Source: 55-13 sp037190145 (GTDB lineage Bacteria > Armatimonadota > Fimbriimonadia > Fimbriimonadales > Fimbriimonadaceae). Taken from it: a DNA stretch of 64,000 nt. The notes under the pieces were generated by a model. The model saw only the letters and a list, made by a program, of their open reading frames with translations, ran no database searches and was not told the origin of the DNA. This document shows positions 52,856-60,688 of the stretch, piece by piece. The DNA lies in assembly GCA_037190145.1 (NCBI GenBank), contig JBBCJU010000003.1, forward strand, positions 186,001 to 250,000. The letters run 5' to 3'. The translations under genes were made by a program, and so were the position numbers. Every line of letters begins with the position of its first letter. The stretch's first letter is position 1.

Positions 52856-53272
52856 CTATTCGCTTGATCGAGCTGGTAATGCAATCACCGACAAGCCAGG
52901 TTCCATAGAGTCCGGAGATCTAAAGGCTCGCTTGTACCACGGTAGGCGTGACCATTCTTCAAGAGCCAGGAGTCTATTGCCTAAAACTTCAATCACTTTC
53001 ATTTGCTCAGAAAGAACTTCTACAGCTTCGGTAAGAACCTGTATCTCTTCGTCTCGGATCTCATCCAAAGACTTCCCACCCTTCTTTCTGCGGGCCTTGA
53101 TAGCCGTTATCAACGTTCGCATATGTTTCTGAAGCTCCAAAGTCTTTGCAACCTCAGCAGCCATCGAGATGGTTTTAACGGCAGAAACTAAGTTCATCCT
53201 GATCTTAGTATCCCGTACGCTTACCCTAGGTTCCCATAGCCCTAGGTACAGTTGGTCATGCCATCTGTCCAT
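52856..53272 (-). CDS. Hypothetical helical protein, 138 aa
   Basis: I do not recognise this protein. It is basic and helical: SAVKTISMAAEVAKTLELQK, ALITAIKARRKKGGKSL-type and VLTEAVEVLSEQMKVIEVLG segments point to coiled coils. The C-terminus is hydrophobic-rich (PWYKRAFRSPDSMEPGLSVI) but not a membrane span. The start at 53272 overlaps the first bases of the divergent methyltransferase gene. A later ATG at 53197 would avoid the overlap and give 113 residues. No conserved neighbours are seen. Confidence 0.45.
   Translation of the reverse strand: MDRWHDQLYLGLWEPRVSVRDTKIRMNLVSAVKTISMAAEVAKTLELQKHMRTLITAIKARRKKGGKSLDEIRDEEIQVLTEAVEVLSEQMKVIEVLGNRLLALEEWSRLPWYKRAFRSPDSMEPGLSVIALPARSSE
53247..53252 (+). 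promoter_or_regulatory. TACAGT -10-like hexamer before the methyltransferase
   Basis: TACAGT ends five bases before the ATG at 53258, and no ribosome-binding site is visible. Confidence 0.35.
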
Positions 53273-53977
53273 GACTTCCTCACAGGAGTCCATCGTGCAC
53301 CCAATATCCAAACCAATCCTGGTATTTATGAGATCGAGAACATAGCAACGGACCCAGAGGGCAAAATTGAGCAGTCCATGCGAGAAATCGCCGACTGGTC
53401 AAATCGAATTGTCGTGGATATGGGAGCAGGAACTGGCTTTTACATACCCCTATTCCACACCGATGCAGCCCACATATATGCCGTCGAACCGCATGATGAA
53501 TCTAGACTTGCGGCAATGCAAAGAGTGATTGATCTTGGCTTAACAAAGGCTTCATTGCTCACAGGCTCTGCAGAACAAACGCCATTTAGAGATCGATCCA
53601 TCGGCTTTTACCATTCCCGATTCGCCTACTACTGGCCACCCCACTGCGTCCCTGGCATCCTAGAGCTAGATAGAATCATGCACCCAGGCGGCACCGCGAT
53701 CATCATAGATAACGACTATGAAAACGGGGAATTCGCATCATTCCTAAAGAAGCGAGCACGCCCAGAACCGCTAACTCAACAGGAGAAGGAGACATTCTGG
53801 GCTACTTATGGCTTTCAGGTTCAAAAAGTTGAAAGCGAATGGCGCTTCCGAACTCGTGAGGAGCTAGAAGCAGTTATTCTGCTTGAGTTTGGGGAAAAGG
53901 TAGGAAATCCGATTCTGGCAGACCATCGTGGCTTGAGAATCGGATACACCTTTTGCCTGTACCACCGAAAGTTCTAG
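53258..53977 (+). CDS. Class I SAM-dependent methyltransferase
   Basis: A 239-residue methyltransferase. Motif I is VVDMGAGTGFYIPLF, motif II is HIYAVEPHDESRLAAM, and the post-motif GSAEQTPFRDRSIGFYHSRF is the usual acidic/aromatic region. The lower half (LELDRIMHPGGTAIIIDNDY) follows the UbiE/YcgJ type. The substrate is not predictable. It is a single gene that ends head-on against the DinB-family gene with no gap. Confidence 0.9.
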   Translation: MPSVHDFLTGVHRAPNIQTNPGIYEIENIATDPEGKIEQSMREIADWSNRIVVDMGAGTGFYIPLFHTDAAHIYAVEPHDESRLAAMQRVIDLGLTKASLLTGSAEQTPFRDRSIGFYHSRFAYYWPPHCVPGILELDRIMHPGGTAIIIDNDYENGEFASFLKKRARPEPLTQQEKETFWATYGFQVQKVESEWRFRTREELEAVILLEFGEKVGNPILADHRGLRIGYTFCLYHRKF

Positions 53978-54430
53978 CTACGAGAGCAGAGTTCCGATAT
54001 AGTACAACTGCCCCTCGTGATAGGCCATGTTCCAGTTATGGTATCCAAGTAAATCTGCAACTCGAAACTCACCCGGCCAAGGCATTTCAACGACTTCTTC
54101 GAGTTCACTCTCTTTGACAGTACTCATAAACTCGATCAACTTCTCGGTTCCCTCACGAGTTATCTTCTCTAGGTCTGCAACATCAGTTAGCTTCTTGCGC
54201 TCTGCCAAGTGATTGGCAAAATCCTCGTCAGACATCACGAGTTTACGCTTCGTGATCGCATCGGCAATCCCCTGAAAAACAACAGCAACCTCTTGTAACT
54301 GATCGAGAGCACTTCTAGAAGCCTCATTGGGAGTCCATTCAATCTTATCTACGGGGATAGCGTGGAAAGCTTCAAAAAACCGATCAAGCTGTCGGCGAGT
54401 ATTGTATGCAGTTAGTTCAAGAGCGTTCAT
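53978..54430 (-). CDS. DinB-family protein
   Basis: A 150-residue four-helix DinB/YfiT-type protein. It shows the N-terminal helix LELTAYNTRRQLDRFFEAFH, the WTP motif (KIEWTPNEASRSAL) and the terminal LGYHNWNMAYHEGQLYYIG, where the histidines should bind a metal. Members are metal-dependent hydrolases or thiol transferases. The start is at 54430, just beyond a long inverted repeat. Confidence 0.88.
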   Translation of the reverse strand: MNALELTAYNTRRQLDRFFEAFHAIPVDKIEWTPNEASRSALDQLQEVAVVFQGIADAITKRKLVMSDEDFANHLAERKKLTDVADLEKITREGTEKLIEFMSTVKESELEEVVEMPWPGEFRVADLLGYHNWNMAYHEGQLYYIGTLLS

Positions 54431-54442
54431 GAACTGATTATG

Positions 54443-54475
54443 CAGTTAACTACCCCAACATGGCGTAGTTAACTG
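54443..54475 (-). repeat. Perfect inverted repeat between PEP-CTERM and DinB genes
   Basis: CAGTTAACTAC (54443-54453) and GTAGTTAACTG (54465-54475) form an 11-base-pair stem with an 11-base loop. It lies 8 bases after the PEP-CTERM protease stop and 12 bases before the DinB start, both on the minus strand. No T-tract follows, so it may be an attenuator, an operator or a weak terminator. Confidence 0.6.
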
Positions 54476-54483
54476 ACCCGTTT

Positions 54484-55842
54484 CTACTTCTTCCGCCGTC
54501 TGATAAAGGCAGCCACACCTAACCCAAGAGCGGCCAGCGTGGCAGGTTCAGGCACCGGAGCCATGTTTCCAGATCCAGTCAAGAAGTAGGACCCCATATC
54601 ATAGTAGTAGCCCATGTTATAGTCCCCAGCGTAGGCAAAGCCGCCATAACTTGAGATTTGGGCAAAGTAGTCGCCGGCACCAAGATTGCCAGTAAATGTA
54701 GAGAACATCGTAGAACCATCTTCTACGCCTGTACCTACCAAGTTACCAAAACGATCATAGATTCGAAGTCGACTTCTAAGGGTTGCGCCAGGATCAGCTA
54801 CCCCAGGCGTGAGGTACTGACTACCATTCCGCAGGTTTAGAGTTACTTGCCCACCCGTTGCCCGGAACGAGAAGAAATCCGTGGTGTAATTTTCCTCGCC
54901 CATTGGATCTGGATTTTCTTCATCTGTTGGACGCAGAAATCCCTTTGCCTGCATGGAATCTACCGTTCCACTGCTTATGGCAAGAGGCGTGGCTGAACCA
55001 AATGTGTGTCCAATGCCATCGTCCGCAAAGGATAAGCCGCTGTTACGAGCAATGACCGCAACGTCATTCTGGGTGTACCGATTATTGGTGCTACCTGCGT
55101 CGCCCTTTCGCCAAGTACTTCTCTGGCTATCATACGAGTTTCCCATGGTCGGTGCGTAGGAACCATTGCCAGACCCGTTTCCACTGCTGTAACCGTTCGC
55201 CAATGTGTTGTTACTATGAAAATCGCACTGATGCCCACAACCTAATGCATGTCCGATTTCGTGGCTGGCAATAACTCCGACATTCTTTGTCACACCCGAC
55301 CAATCCCATCCTCCTGCTGTGAATGTCCAGTTCGTTTTCCAGCCCGCACCCGCTCCACCATTAGCAGATGTATCGAAGGCATGCTGCGCGACATCAACAT
55401 AGGAGACGCCTCCAGCACCCCCATACCAAGCATTCGATCCTCCAATGATGTTGTGAACCAATCGTGCTGTACCGTCATAGTATTTTTGACGCTGAAAATC
55501 GGTTCCTGCCTGTCCAGCTGCTGCAGCAGGATCTACGGTTGTCACGTTTATATCGAATGCAACATACTGCTCAGCAACTTGCGCCCAGATATTTTTGATA
55601 TTGGCTAGCTCAGTTGCCGTAAAACTTGATGTGTTGCTGTCAATGCTATAGGCGGGAACATAACCGGGAGTTCGCCCAGTGTTTCCCCAGCTACCCGTGA
55701 AGTCGAAGCCACCAAAGTTAAGATAAAGCGTATAAGCGGCATCGGCTCGACTTGAGAATGACGGAACCTGTGCGTACACACTTGCACTTGAAAAAACAAC
55801 ACTAAGAGCAGCTAACCCTAACCCGCGGCAAATCAAATTCAT
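54484..55842 (-). CDS. PEP-CTERM zinc metalloprotease-like protein (copy 1)
   Basis: A 452-residue exported protein. The signal peptide is about residues 1-24, and the zinc site HEIGHALGCGH is at 194-204, matching the metzincin HExxHxxGxxH pattern. The downstream half is beta-rich (pre-peptidase C-terminal-like: TTDFFSFRATGGQVTLNLRN). It ends in a PEP-CTERM tail: VPEPATLAALGLGVAAFIRRRKK (MAPVPEP, span, Arg/Lys cluster). The product should be sorted by an exosortase. A GGAGGG site precedes the ATG, and a 7-bp hairpin (55872-55892) lies in the leader. Confidence 0.9.
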   Translation of the reverse strand: MNLICRGLGLAALSVVFSSASVYAQVPSFSSRADAAYTLYLNFGGFDFTGSWGNTGRTPGYVPAYSIDSNTSSFTATELANIKNIWAQVAEQYVAFDINVTTVDPAAAAGQAGTDFQRQKYYDGTARLVHNIIGGSNAWYGGAGGVSYVDVAQHAFDTSANGGAGAGWKTNWTFTAGGWDWSGVTKNVGVIASHEIGHALGCGHQCDFHSNNTLANGYSSGNGSGNGSYAPTMGNSYDSQRSTWRKGDAGSTNNRYTQNDVAVIARNSGLSFADDGIGHTFGSATPLAISSGTVDSMQAKGFLRPTDEENPDPMGEENYTTDFFSFRATGGQVTLNLRNGSQYLTPGVADPGATLRSRLRIYDRFGNLVGTGVEDGSTMFSTFTGNLGAGDYFAQISSYGGFAYAGDYNMGYYYDMGSYFLTGSGNMAPVPEPATLAALGLGVAAFIRRRKK

Positions 55843-55983
55843 TTAGTGAAACCCTCCTCAAAACCCCAATAGACTGTCTTTGAAGGACAGTCATCCTATC
55901 TAGTGTAGTCCGACACAAATGAGAACGGGTCAACCATTACAAAAAGTTCGTAAATACCACGTATAAGCACATGCTCTAATAAA

Positions 55984-56019
55984 AAGAAGCGGGGCTGTTC
56001 AAAAACAGCCCCGCTTCTT
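55984..56019 (-). terminator. Intrinsic terminator after the RRM gene
   Basis: A 16-base-pair stem (AAGAAGCGGGGCTGTT and its complement) with a 4-5-base loop, followed on the minus strand by a T-run. It lies 19 bases beyond the RRM stop codon. Confidence 0.95.
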
Positions 56020-56037
56020 ACACTTTCTACTGGCTAA

Positions 56038-56388
56038 TTACCAGCGACCGCCGCCACCGGAACGGCCTTTGCCGCCACCGTAGCCACCGCCACCACCGGA
56101 GCGACCACCGCCGCCACCGTAGCCGCCGCCACCGCCGGAACGACCACCACCGCCGCCGCTTCCTTTAGGTTGAGCTTCGTTGACGGTAAGGGTTCGACCG
56201 CCAAGTTCCTTCTGGTTCTTGTCGGCAATGGCAGCCTCAAGCTGATCTGCATTAATGTCTACGAAGCCAAAGCCTCGACCCTCGATAATTCGAGCGTTCG
56301 TTCCACCATAGGCGTCGAAGTGAGCCTGAAGATCTCCCTCAGAAATTGAGTAAGGAAGATTACCGACATATAGAGTTTTTGTTGCCAT
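56038..56388 (-). CDS. Glycine-rich RRM RNA-binding protein
   Basis: A 116-residue protein with one RRM: RNP2 is LYVGNLP (residues 5-11) and RNP1 is RGFGFVDI. The C-terminal 45 residues are (SGGGGGYGGGGGR)n, like plant/cyanobacterial cold-inducible RNA-binding proteins. AGGAGG six bases before the ATG sets the start. It has a leader of up to 245 bases (56389-56633), as is common for temperature-responsive genes, but no known thermosensor is visible. It sits between two PEP-CTERM protease genes on the same strand. Confidence 0.93.
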   Translation of the reverse strand: MATKTLYVGNLPYSISEGDLQAHFDAYGGTNARIIEGRGFGFVDINADQLEAAIADKNQKELGGRTLTVNEAQPKGSGGGGGRSGGGGGYGGGGGRSGGGGGYGGGKGRSGGGGRW

Positions 56389-56633
56389 ATTAGGCCTCCT
56401 GTTTTTGGGTCCAAGACCCTCGAGTGTTATTCGCAAAGATACGGAAGGAGAAGGCTGCGATCTCGTTAAACAGGTTAGGCCAATGCCGTAAGACTAGTCG
56501 AGACAGTTGCAATCACGATACGTAACACATTAACAATACCCGAAAATGGGTTCTGTGTGAAGACAGAATTATTTGACTGGGATGAAACTCTAAGACCAAA
56601 TTCCTCCCAGCCTCCAGTTATAGTTCTTAAACT

Positions 56634-58019
56634 TTAGGACTTATTGCGTCGACGTCTGATCAGGGCGAATGCACCAACCCCTAAGGCAATGATCGTTCCT
56701 GGTTCTGGAACGGGAGCTAAACTACCAGAGCCGCTCAGGAAATAGGATCCCATATCGAAGTAGCTCGCGCCATTAAACTGTCCTGCGTGAGTGAACCCTC
56801 CAAAGCTTGAAACCTGGGCGAAATAGGTTCCTACACCTAGGTTGGCTGAAAAGTTTGTAAAGAGTGTTGAACCATCTTCAACCCCTGCACCCACTAAGTT
56901 GCCAAAAGCATCAAACACTCTCAGACGACTTCGGAGAGTCGCCCCAGGATCAGCAACTCCACTTTGCAAGAACTGGTTTCCGTTTGTTAGCCTGAGATTG
57001 ACTTGCCCACCTGTAGAAATGAAGGAAAAAATATCCTTGGAATAGTTATCTTCACCAATAGGATTGGGATTATTTTCAGTAATAGGGTTGATATGTCCCT
57101 TCGATAAAACCGAGTTAACGGTATTGCCAATCAAAGCTAAGGGGGTAGCGGAGGCAAAGCTATGACCGATGCCGCTATCCACCATATCCAAGCCACTATT
57201 CGCCCCTAGCAAATGAACATCATTCTGAGTCGCTCGCTGATTGTTTGAGCCGGTCGTGTCACCCACTCTCCAAGTCCCGCGTTGACTCCTATACGAGTCG
57301 CCCATTATAGGAGCATAGGAGCCTGTACCCGTGCCGCTTCCGCTTGAATACTCCTCCCAATAGGAATTACCGATGTAATCTGATTGGTGACCTAAGCCCA
57401 GACCGTGACCATTTTCGTGTGCAGTGACTTCTCCTACGAACTGAACATCGGAAGCCCAACCAAAATTTGGCCCCATAAAGGACCAGTTTGTTTTAAGACC
57501 ACGGCCGGCACCACCGTTCCAAGCGGCAACGCTGTAAGCGTTGGGAGTTGTCCGGAAATTTGATACGCCTCCATACTGCCCTCCCTCAAACCAGTTCCCA
57601 TTTCCTCCAATAACAGAGTGCATCAGACGTTGTGTACTGTCGTAGTAGGCTTGTCGAGAAAAATCACTCCCAGCTTGACCTGCCGCAATGGCAGGATCAA
57701 TGGTCGTAACATTGATATTAAATCCTACGTACTTTTCAGCCGTGCGAGCCCAAGCCCGACGGATGTTCTGCAGTTCTGTGTTTGAAAAAGCGCCCGTGTT
57801 TGAATCAATGCTATAGGCGGGCGTAAGACCTGGTCTAGGATCATTCGTTCCTCCACCCCAAGTTCCAGTAAAGTTAAACCCGCCAAAATTCAGATAGAGG
57901 GTGTAAGCCGCACCTGGTCGGCTGGCTAATTGAGGCACTTGTTGCCCTATTGCGGAAGTCCCAGCGAAGACAACTCCCAATGCAATCAACCCTAAACCAC
58001 GGAAAATGCAATCCCTCAT
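56634..58019 (-). CDS. PEP-CTERM zinc metalloprotease-like protein (copy 2)
   Basis: A 461-residue paralogue of the protein at 54484-55842. The signal peptide is residues 1-25. The zinc site HENGHGLGLGH is at 201-211. The N-terminal GAAYTLYLNFGGFNFTGTWG and the PEP-CTERM tail (APVPEPGTIIALGVGAFALI then RRRRNKS) match copy 1. AGGAG precedes the ATG. The pair probably arose by duplication, with the RRM gene now between them. Confidence 0.9.
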   Translation of the reverse strand: MRDCIFRGLGLIALGVVFAGTSAIGQQVPQLASRPGAAYTLYLNFGGFNFTGTWGGGTNDPRPGLTPAYSIDSNTGAFSNTELQNIRRAWARTAEKYVGFNINVTTIDPAIAAGQAGSDFSRQAYYDSTQRLMHSVIGGNGNWFEGGQYGGVSNFRTTPNAYSVAAWNGGAGRGLKTNWSFMGPNFGWASDVQFVGEVTAHENGHGLGLGHQSDYIGNSYWEEYSSGSGTGTGSYAPIMGDSYRSQRGTWRVGDTTGSNNQRATQNDVHLLGANSGLDMVDSGIGHSFASATPLALIGNTVNSVLSKGHINPITENNPNPIGEDNYSKDIFSFISTGGQVNLRLTNGNQFLQSGVADPGATLRSRLRVFDAFGNLVGAGVEDGSTLFTNFSANLGVGTYFAQVSSFGGFTHAGQFNGASYFDMGSYFLSGSGSLAPVPEPGTIIALGVGAFALIRRRRNKS

Positions 58020-58179
58020 TCTAATCTCCTAAACCTAATTAGCCCAAGCTAACAAAACACATTGTATGTGCTACAAACCCTAGCAAGCTACGCAGGAAAC
58101 ACTTAATTCAAACAACTAGCATTTATATCAGCATGCTACCTGCAACACAATCCGAAATAGTCACCTCTGTTCAAAGCGA

Positions 58180-58185
58180 TACAAT
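58180..58185 (+). promoter_or_regulatory. TACAAT -10-like hexamer before the 58188 gene
   Basis: TACAAT is two bases before the ATG at 58188 and eight before the ATG at 58194. The latter fits the spacing seen at other leaderless-type starts here, so 58194 may be the real start. Confidence 0.45.
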
Positions 58186-58187
58186 GA

Positions 58188-58919
58188 ATGAACATGGCCC
58201 AAGAACCGGTGTTCAGTGAACAGGAAGCGACGAAAATTATCCAGCGGGCCGTGGAGCTTAGTGAGCAACAAGCTGCGGGAAAGTACCAATCTGGAATCAC
58301 TCGGGCCGAACTTGAAAAGATTGCCTCAGAAGTGGGAGTTTCAGTTGATGCTCTAGATAAGGCTATTCAGGAATCTGTTGAAGTTGCCTCGTCCAAAGGA
58401 GGATTTCGGTTTTCCGAAGAGTTCGAAAGAGTTGTTGAGGGTGAGCTAGACCCTAGTCAGTACGATCTTGTCATCGAAGGATTAAAGCCGATGTCAAATG
58501 CAGGTCAGCCTCATGCCGCTCAAGTTGGCCGATCCCTTTCGATGTCCACTTGGACCGGTGTTGGACAAGCGAAGATTGATCTCACCTCTAGGAATGGGCG
58601 AACAAAGGTCAAGGTGAAGTCCAATTCCATATTCCAATTCCTTATGACTTTGCATCCAGCATTGGCAACCGCCCTCATTGCCACGGGTGCTCTTGGAGAA
58701 AAAGGAATGGTTTTGACAGGGGCGGCTATTGGAGCTGTAGCGCTCGCCGTCGGCACCACTTTATTTGGCATCCTAACAAAGAGAGGACAAAAACAAGCTG
58801 AGGCTTTAGCTAACGAAATGCGTGACCGCATCGCAAATACTTTGGAATCCGAACAATCTACTCGAACGCATACCAATCCATTAGGACAGGAACTTCACCA
58901 AAGAGTTGGACAAGGTTAG
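58188..58919 (+). CDS. Hypothetical protein with N-terminal helical domain and two membrane spans
   Basis: A 243-residue protein. The N-terminal module EQEATKIIQRAVELSEQQAA and ITRAELEKIASEVGVSVDAL is a short helical domain shared with the protein at 50389. A beta region follows (GQAKIDLTSRNGRTKVKVKS), and a hydrophobic hairpin with two spans (about 158-195: HPALATALIATGALG; VLTGAAIGAVALAVGTTLFG). The end is charged. The family is unknown. The second ATG (58194) may be the true start. The stop shares one base with the mnmE start, so the two are probably co-transcribed. Confidence 0.7.
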   Translation: MNMAQEPVFSEQEATKIIQRAVELSEQQAAGKYQSGITRAELEKIASEVGVSVDALDKAIQESVEVASSKGGFRFSEEFERVVEGELDPSQYDLVIEGLKPMSNAGQPHAAQVGRSLSMSTWTGVGQAKIDLTSRNGRTKVKVKSNSIFQFLMTLHPALATALIATGALGEKGMVLTGAAIGAVALAVGTTLFGILTKRGQKQAEALANEMRDRIANTLESEQSTRTHTNPLGQELHQRVGQG

Positions 58920-60205
58920 TGACATCTCCGTTTGATACTATTGTCGCCCCAATCACAGGGGTTGGGGCATCACCGGTAGCTGTGATCCGCTTGAGCGGCC
59001 CTCACGCTTGGGAAATCGCCAAGGGACTTGCTACCAACGTTGATTCAGGCAAGCCACGATACGCTCAATACCTCCGGTTCACAACTGGAGATGACGGCTA
59101 TCTAATCCTTTTCGAAAACGGTCGAAGTTACACCGGGGAGTTATCTGCCGAACTATCCATCCATGGATCACGAGCTTCGGTCTCAGCTCTATTAGAGGCT
59201 TGCAAGAAGCTAGGAGCCAGGCTCGCCGAGCCGGGTGAATTCACCCAAAGGGCCTTCATGAACGGTCGTATCGACCTCACAGAAGCTGAAGGGGTGAGGG
59301 ACACTATTGATGCTGAAACAGAAGCTCAACTGAGGATGGCGAATATCATCCGCGACGGAAAGCTACATCAGCACCTTAATCACCTCTCTGACAACCTCGT
59401 CGGAATCCTCGCTGCTATCGAGGCAAGTGTCGACTTCAGTGAAGAGGTTGGTGAAGTAGATACTCTAGACCTAAGCACCCGATTGTCGGCAGCCATCCGT
59501 TCATTGGAAGACCTCTTAGCTACCGCAAAAACAGGACGAATCTTACGGGAAGGCTTGCGTGTCGCCATTGTTGGCCCACCCAATGCAGGCAAGAGTTCTC
59601 TTCTAAATCGACTGCTAGGAAGTGAACGTTCTATTGTCACCGACATCGCAGGAACCACACGCGACTACGTAGAAGAGCGAGTTGACTTCGATGGATATCC
59701 AGTTGTCCTTATTGATACTGCTGGTATTCGTGAAACAGATGATCTAGTGGAAACCCTTGGTGTACAGAAATCAATAGCTCTGGCGGCTAACGCGGACCTT
59801 GTTTGGCTCATCACCGAAACTAATAAGGAATCCGAACTATTTGAACTTAAAGACAGCGTCCCTATAATTAGGATAACGAATAAGATAGATCTCGGGACGG
59901 ATCATTCAGACACGATTGGAATCAGCTGTCTCACCGGAGAAGGATTCGACATTCTTATCAAAACCGCAAAGGATCAGTTTGATAACCCGCTAGGAATGGC
60001 GATCCAGATGCGTCATGAACCTGAAATCCAAGAAGCCATCCAGGAGCTAGGGATAGCCAAAGAGGTTTTAATCTACAATCGCCCTCCAGACCTCGCGGCC
60101 GTTGGCCTTCGCTCGGCTATTCAATCGCTTGGACGAATCACGGGTCAAACGGCTGATGCCGACATGATAGCTCGTATCTTCCGTGACTTTTGCATTGGGA
60201 AGTAA
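58919..60205 (+). CDS. mnmE: tRNA modification GTPase MnmE
   Basis: A 428-residue MnmE, which with MnmG puts the 5-carboxymethylaminomethyl group on U34 of certain tRNAs. The N-terminal tetrahydrofolate-binding domain is present (FDTIVAPITGVGASPVAVIR). The G domain begins near residue 218 with GPPNAGKSSLLN, then GTTRD, DTAGIR and NKID. The C-terminal FCIGK motif is intact. The length is slightly below the 454 of E. coli. It starts with GTG, one base overlapping the previous stop. No mnmG is nearby. Confidence 0.98.
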   Translation: MTSPFDTIVAPITGVGASPVAVIRLSGPHAWEIAKGLATNVDSGKPRYAQYLRFTTGDDGYLILFENGRSYTGELSAELSIHGSRASVSALLEACKKLGARLAEPGEFTQRAFMNGRIDLTEAEGVRDTIDAETEAQLRMANIIRDGKLHQHLNHLSDNLVGILAAIEASVDFSEEVGEVDTLDLSTRLSAAIRSLEDLLATAKTGRILREGLRVAIVGPPNAGKSSLLNRLLGSERSIVTDIAGTTRDYVEERVDFDGYPVVLIDTAGIRETDDLVETLGVQKSIALAANADLVWLITETNKESELFELKDSVPIIRITNKIDLGTDHSDTIGISCLTGEGFDILIKTAKDQFDNPLGMAIQMRHEPEIQEAIQELGIAKEVLIYNRPPDLAAVGLRSAIQSLGRITGQTADADMIARIFRDFCIGK

Positions 60206-60271
60206 GAATTCCGGCTTTTATCTTGACTCCTAACCTATTCACCACACTTCCCTGCTCTGCCTCTAACCACG

Positions 60272-60277
60272 TATCAT
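60272..60277 (+). promoter_or_regulatory. TATCAT -10-like hexamer before the DUF6614 gene
   Basis: TATCAT ends seven bases before the GTG at 60285, and no ribosome-binding site is visible. It fits the leaderless-type pattern. Confidence 0.5.
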
Positions 60278-60284
60278 CAAGAGC

Positions 60285-60620
60285 GTGAACTATTATGAAA
60301 TCTGGGTGAACTTGGCTCCAGGAGCAAGCGATCTAGAACTAGTTAAGGCCATTCAAGATTATCTCGACCACTTTAAGAATCAAGGCAAGTTGGACTCTTA
60401 CACCATTAAGAGACGAAAGTTCGGTTTCAGCCCTCCTGGACTTGGCGAGTTTTACATTTCGATCGCATTCCAAGATTTAGCCCAGATGGACAAAGCATTC
60501 CTTGGGGCAGCCACCCGTGACGAAGTCATTGAGCCTCTTCACCATGCAGTCTATTCAAGAGTTGTTGACTTCAAATCCGCTCTATATCGGGACTTTCCGG
60601 ATGAAGTAAGGAAAATCTGA
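60285..60620 (+). CDS. DUF6614-like protein
   Basis: A 111-residue cytoplasmic protein. It has a ferredoxin-like alternation of strands and helices: YYEIWVNLAPGASDLELVKA, YTIKRRKFGFSPPGLGEFYI and MDKAFLGAATRDEVIEPLHH. It matches DUF6614, whose function is unknown. Translation starts with GTG. It lies between mnmE and clpB and is probably transcribed alone. Confidence 0.75.
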   Translation: MNYYEIWVNLAPGASDLELVKAIQDYLDHFKNQGKLDSYTIKRRKFGFSPPGLGEFYISIAFQDLAQMDKAFLGAATRDEVIEPLHHAVYSRVVDFKSALYRDFPDEVRKI

Positions 60621-60688
60621 AACTAATCCTCATCAACCAACGTTACAATGAGAGTAAGATCATTTGATAGCCTTACACTCAATACGAT

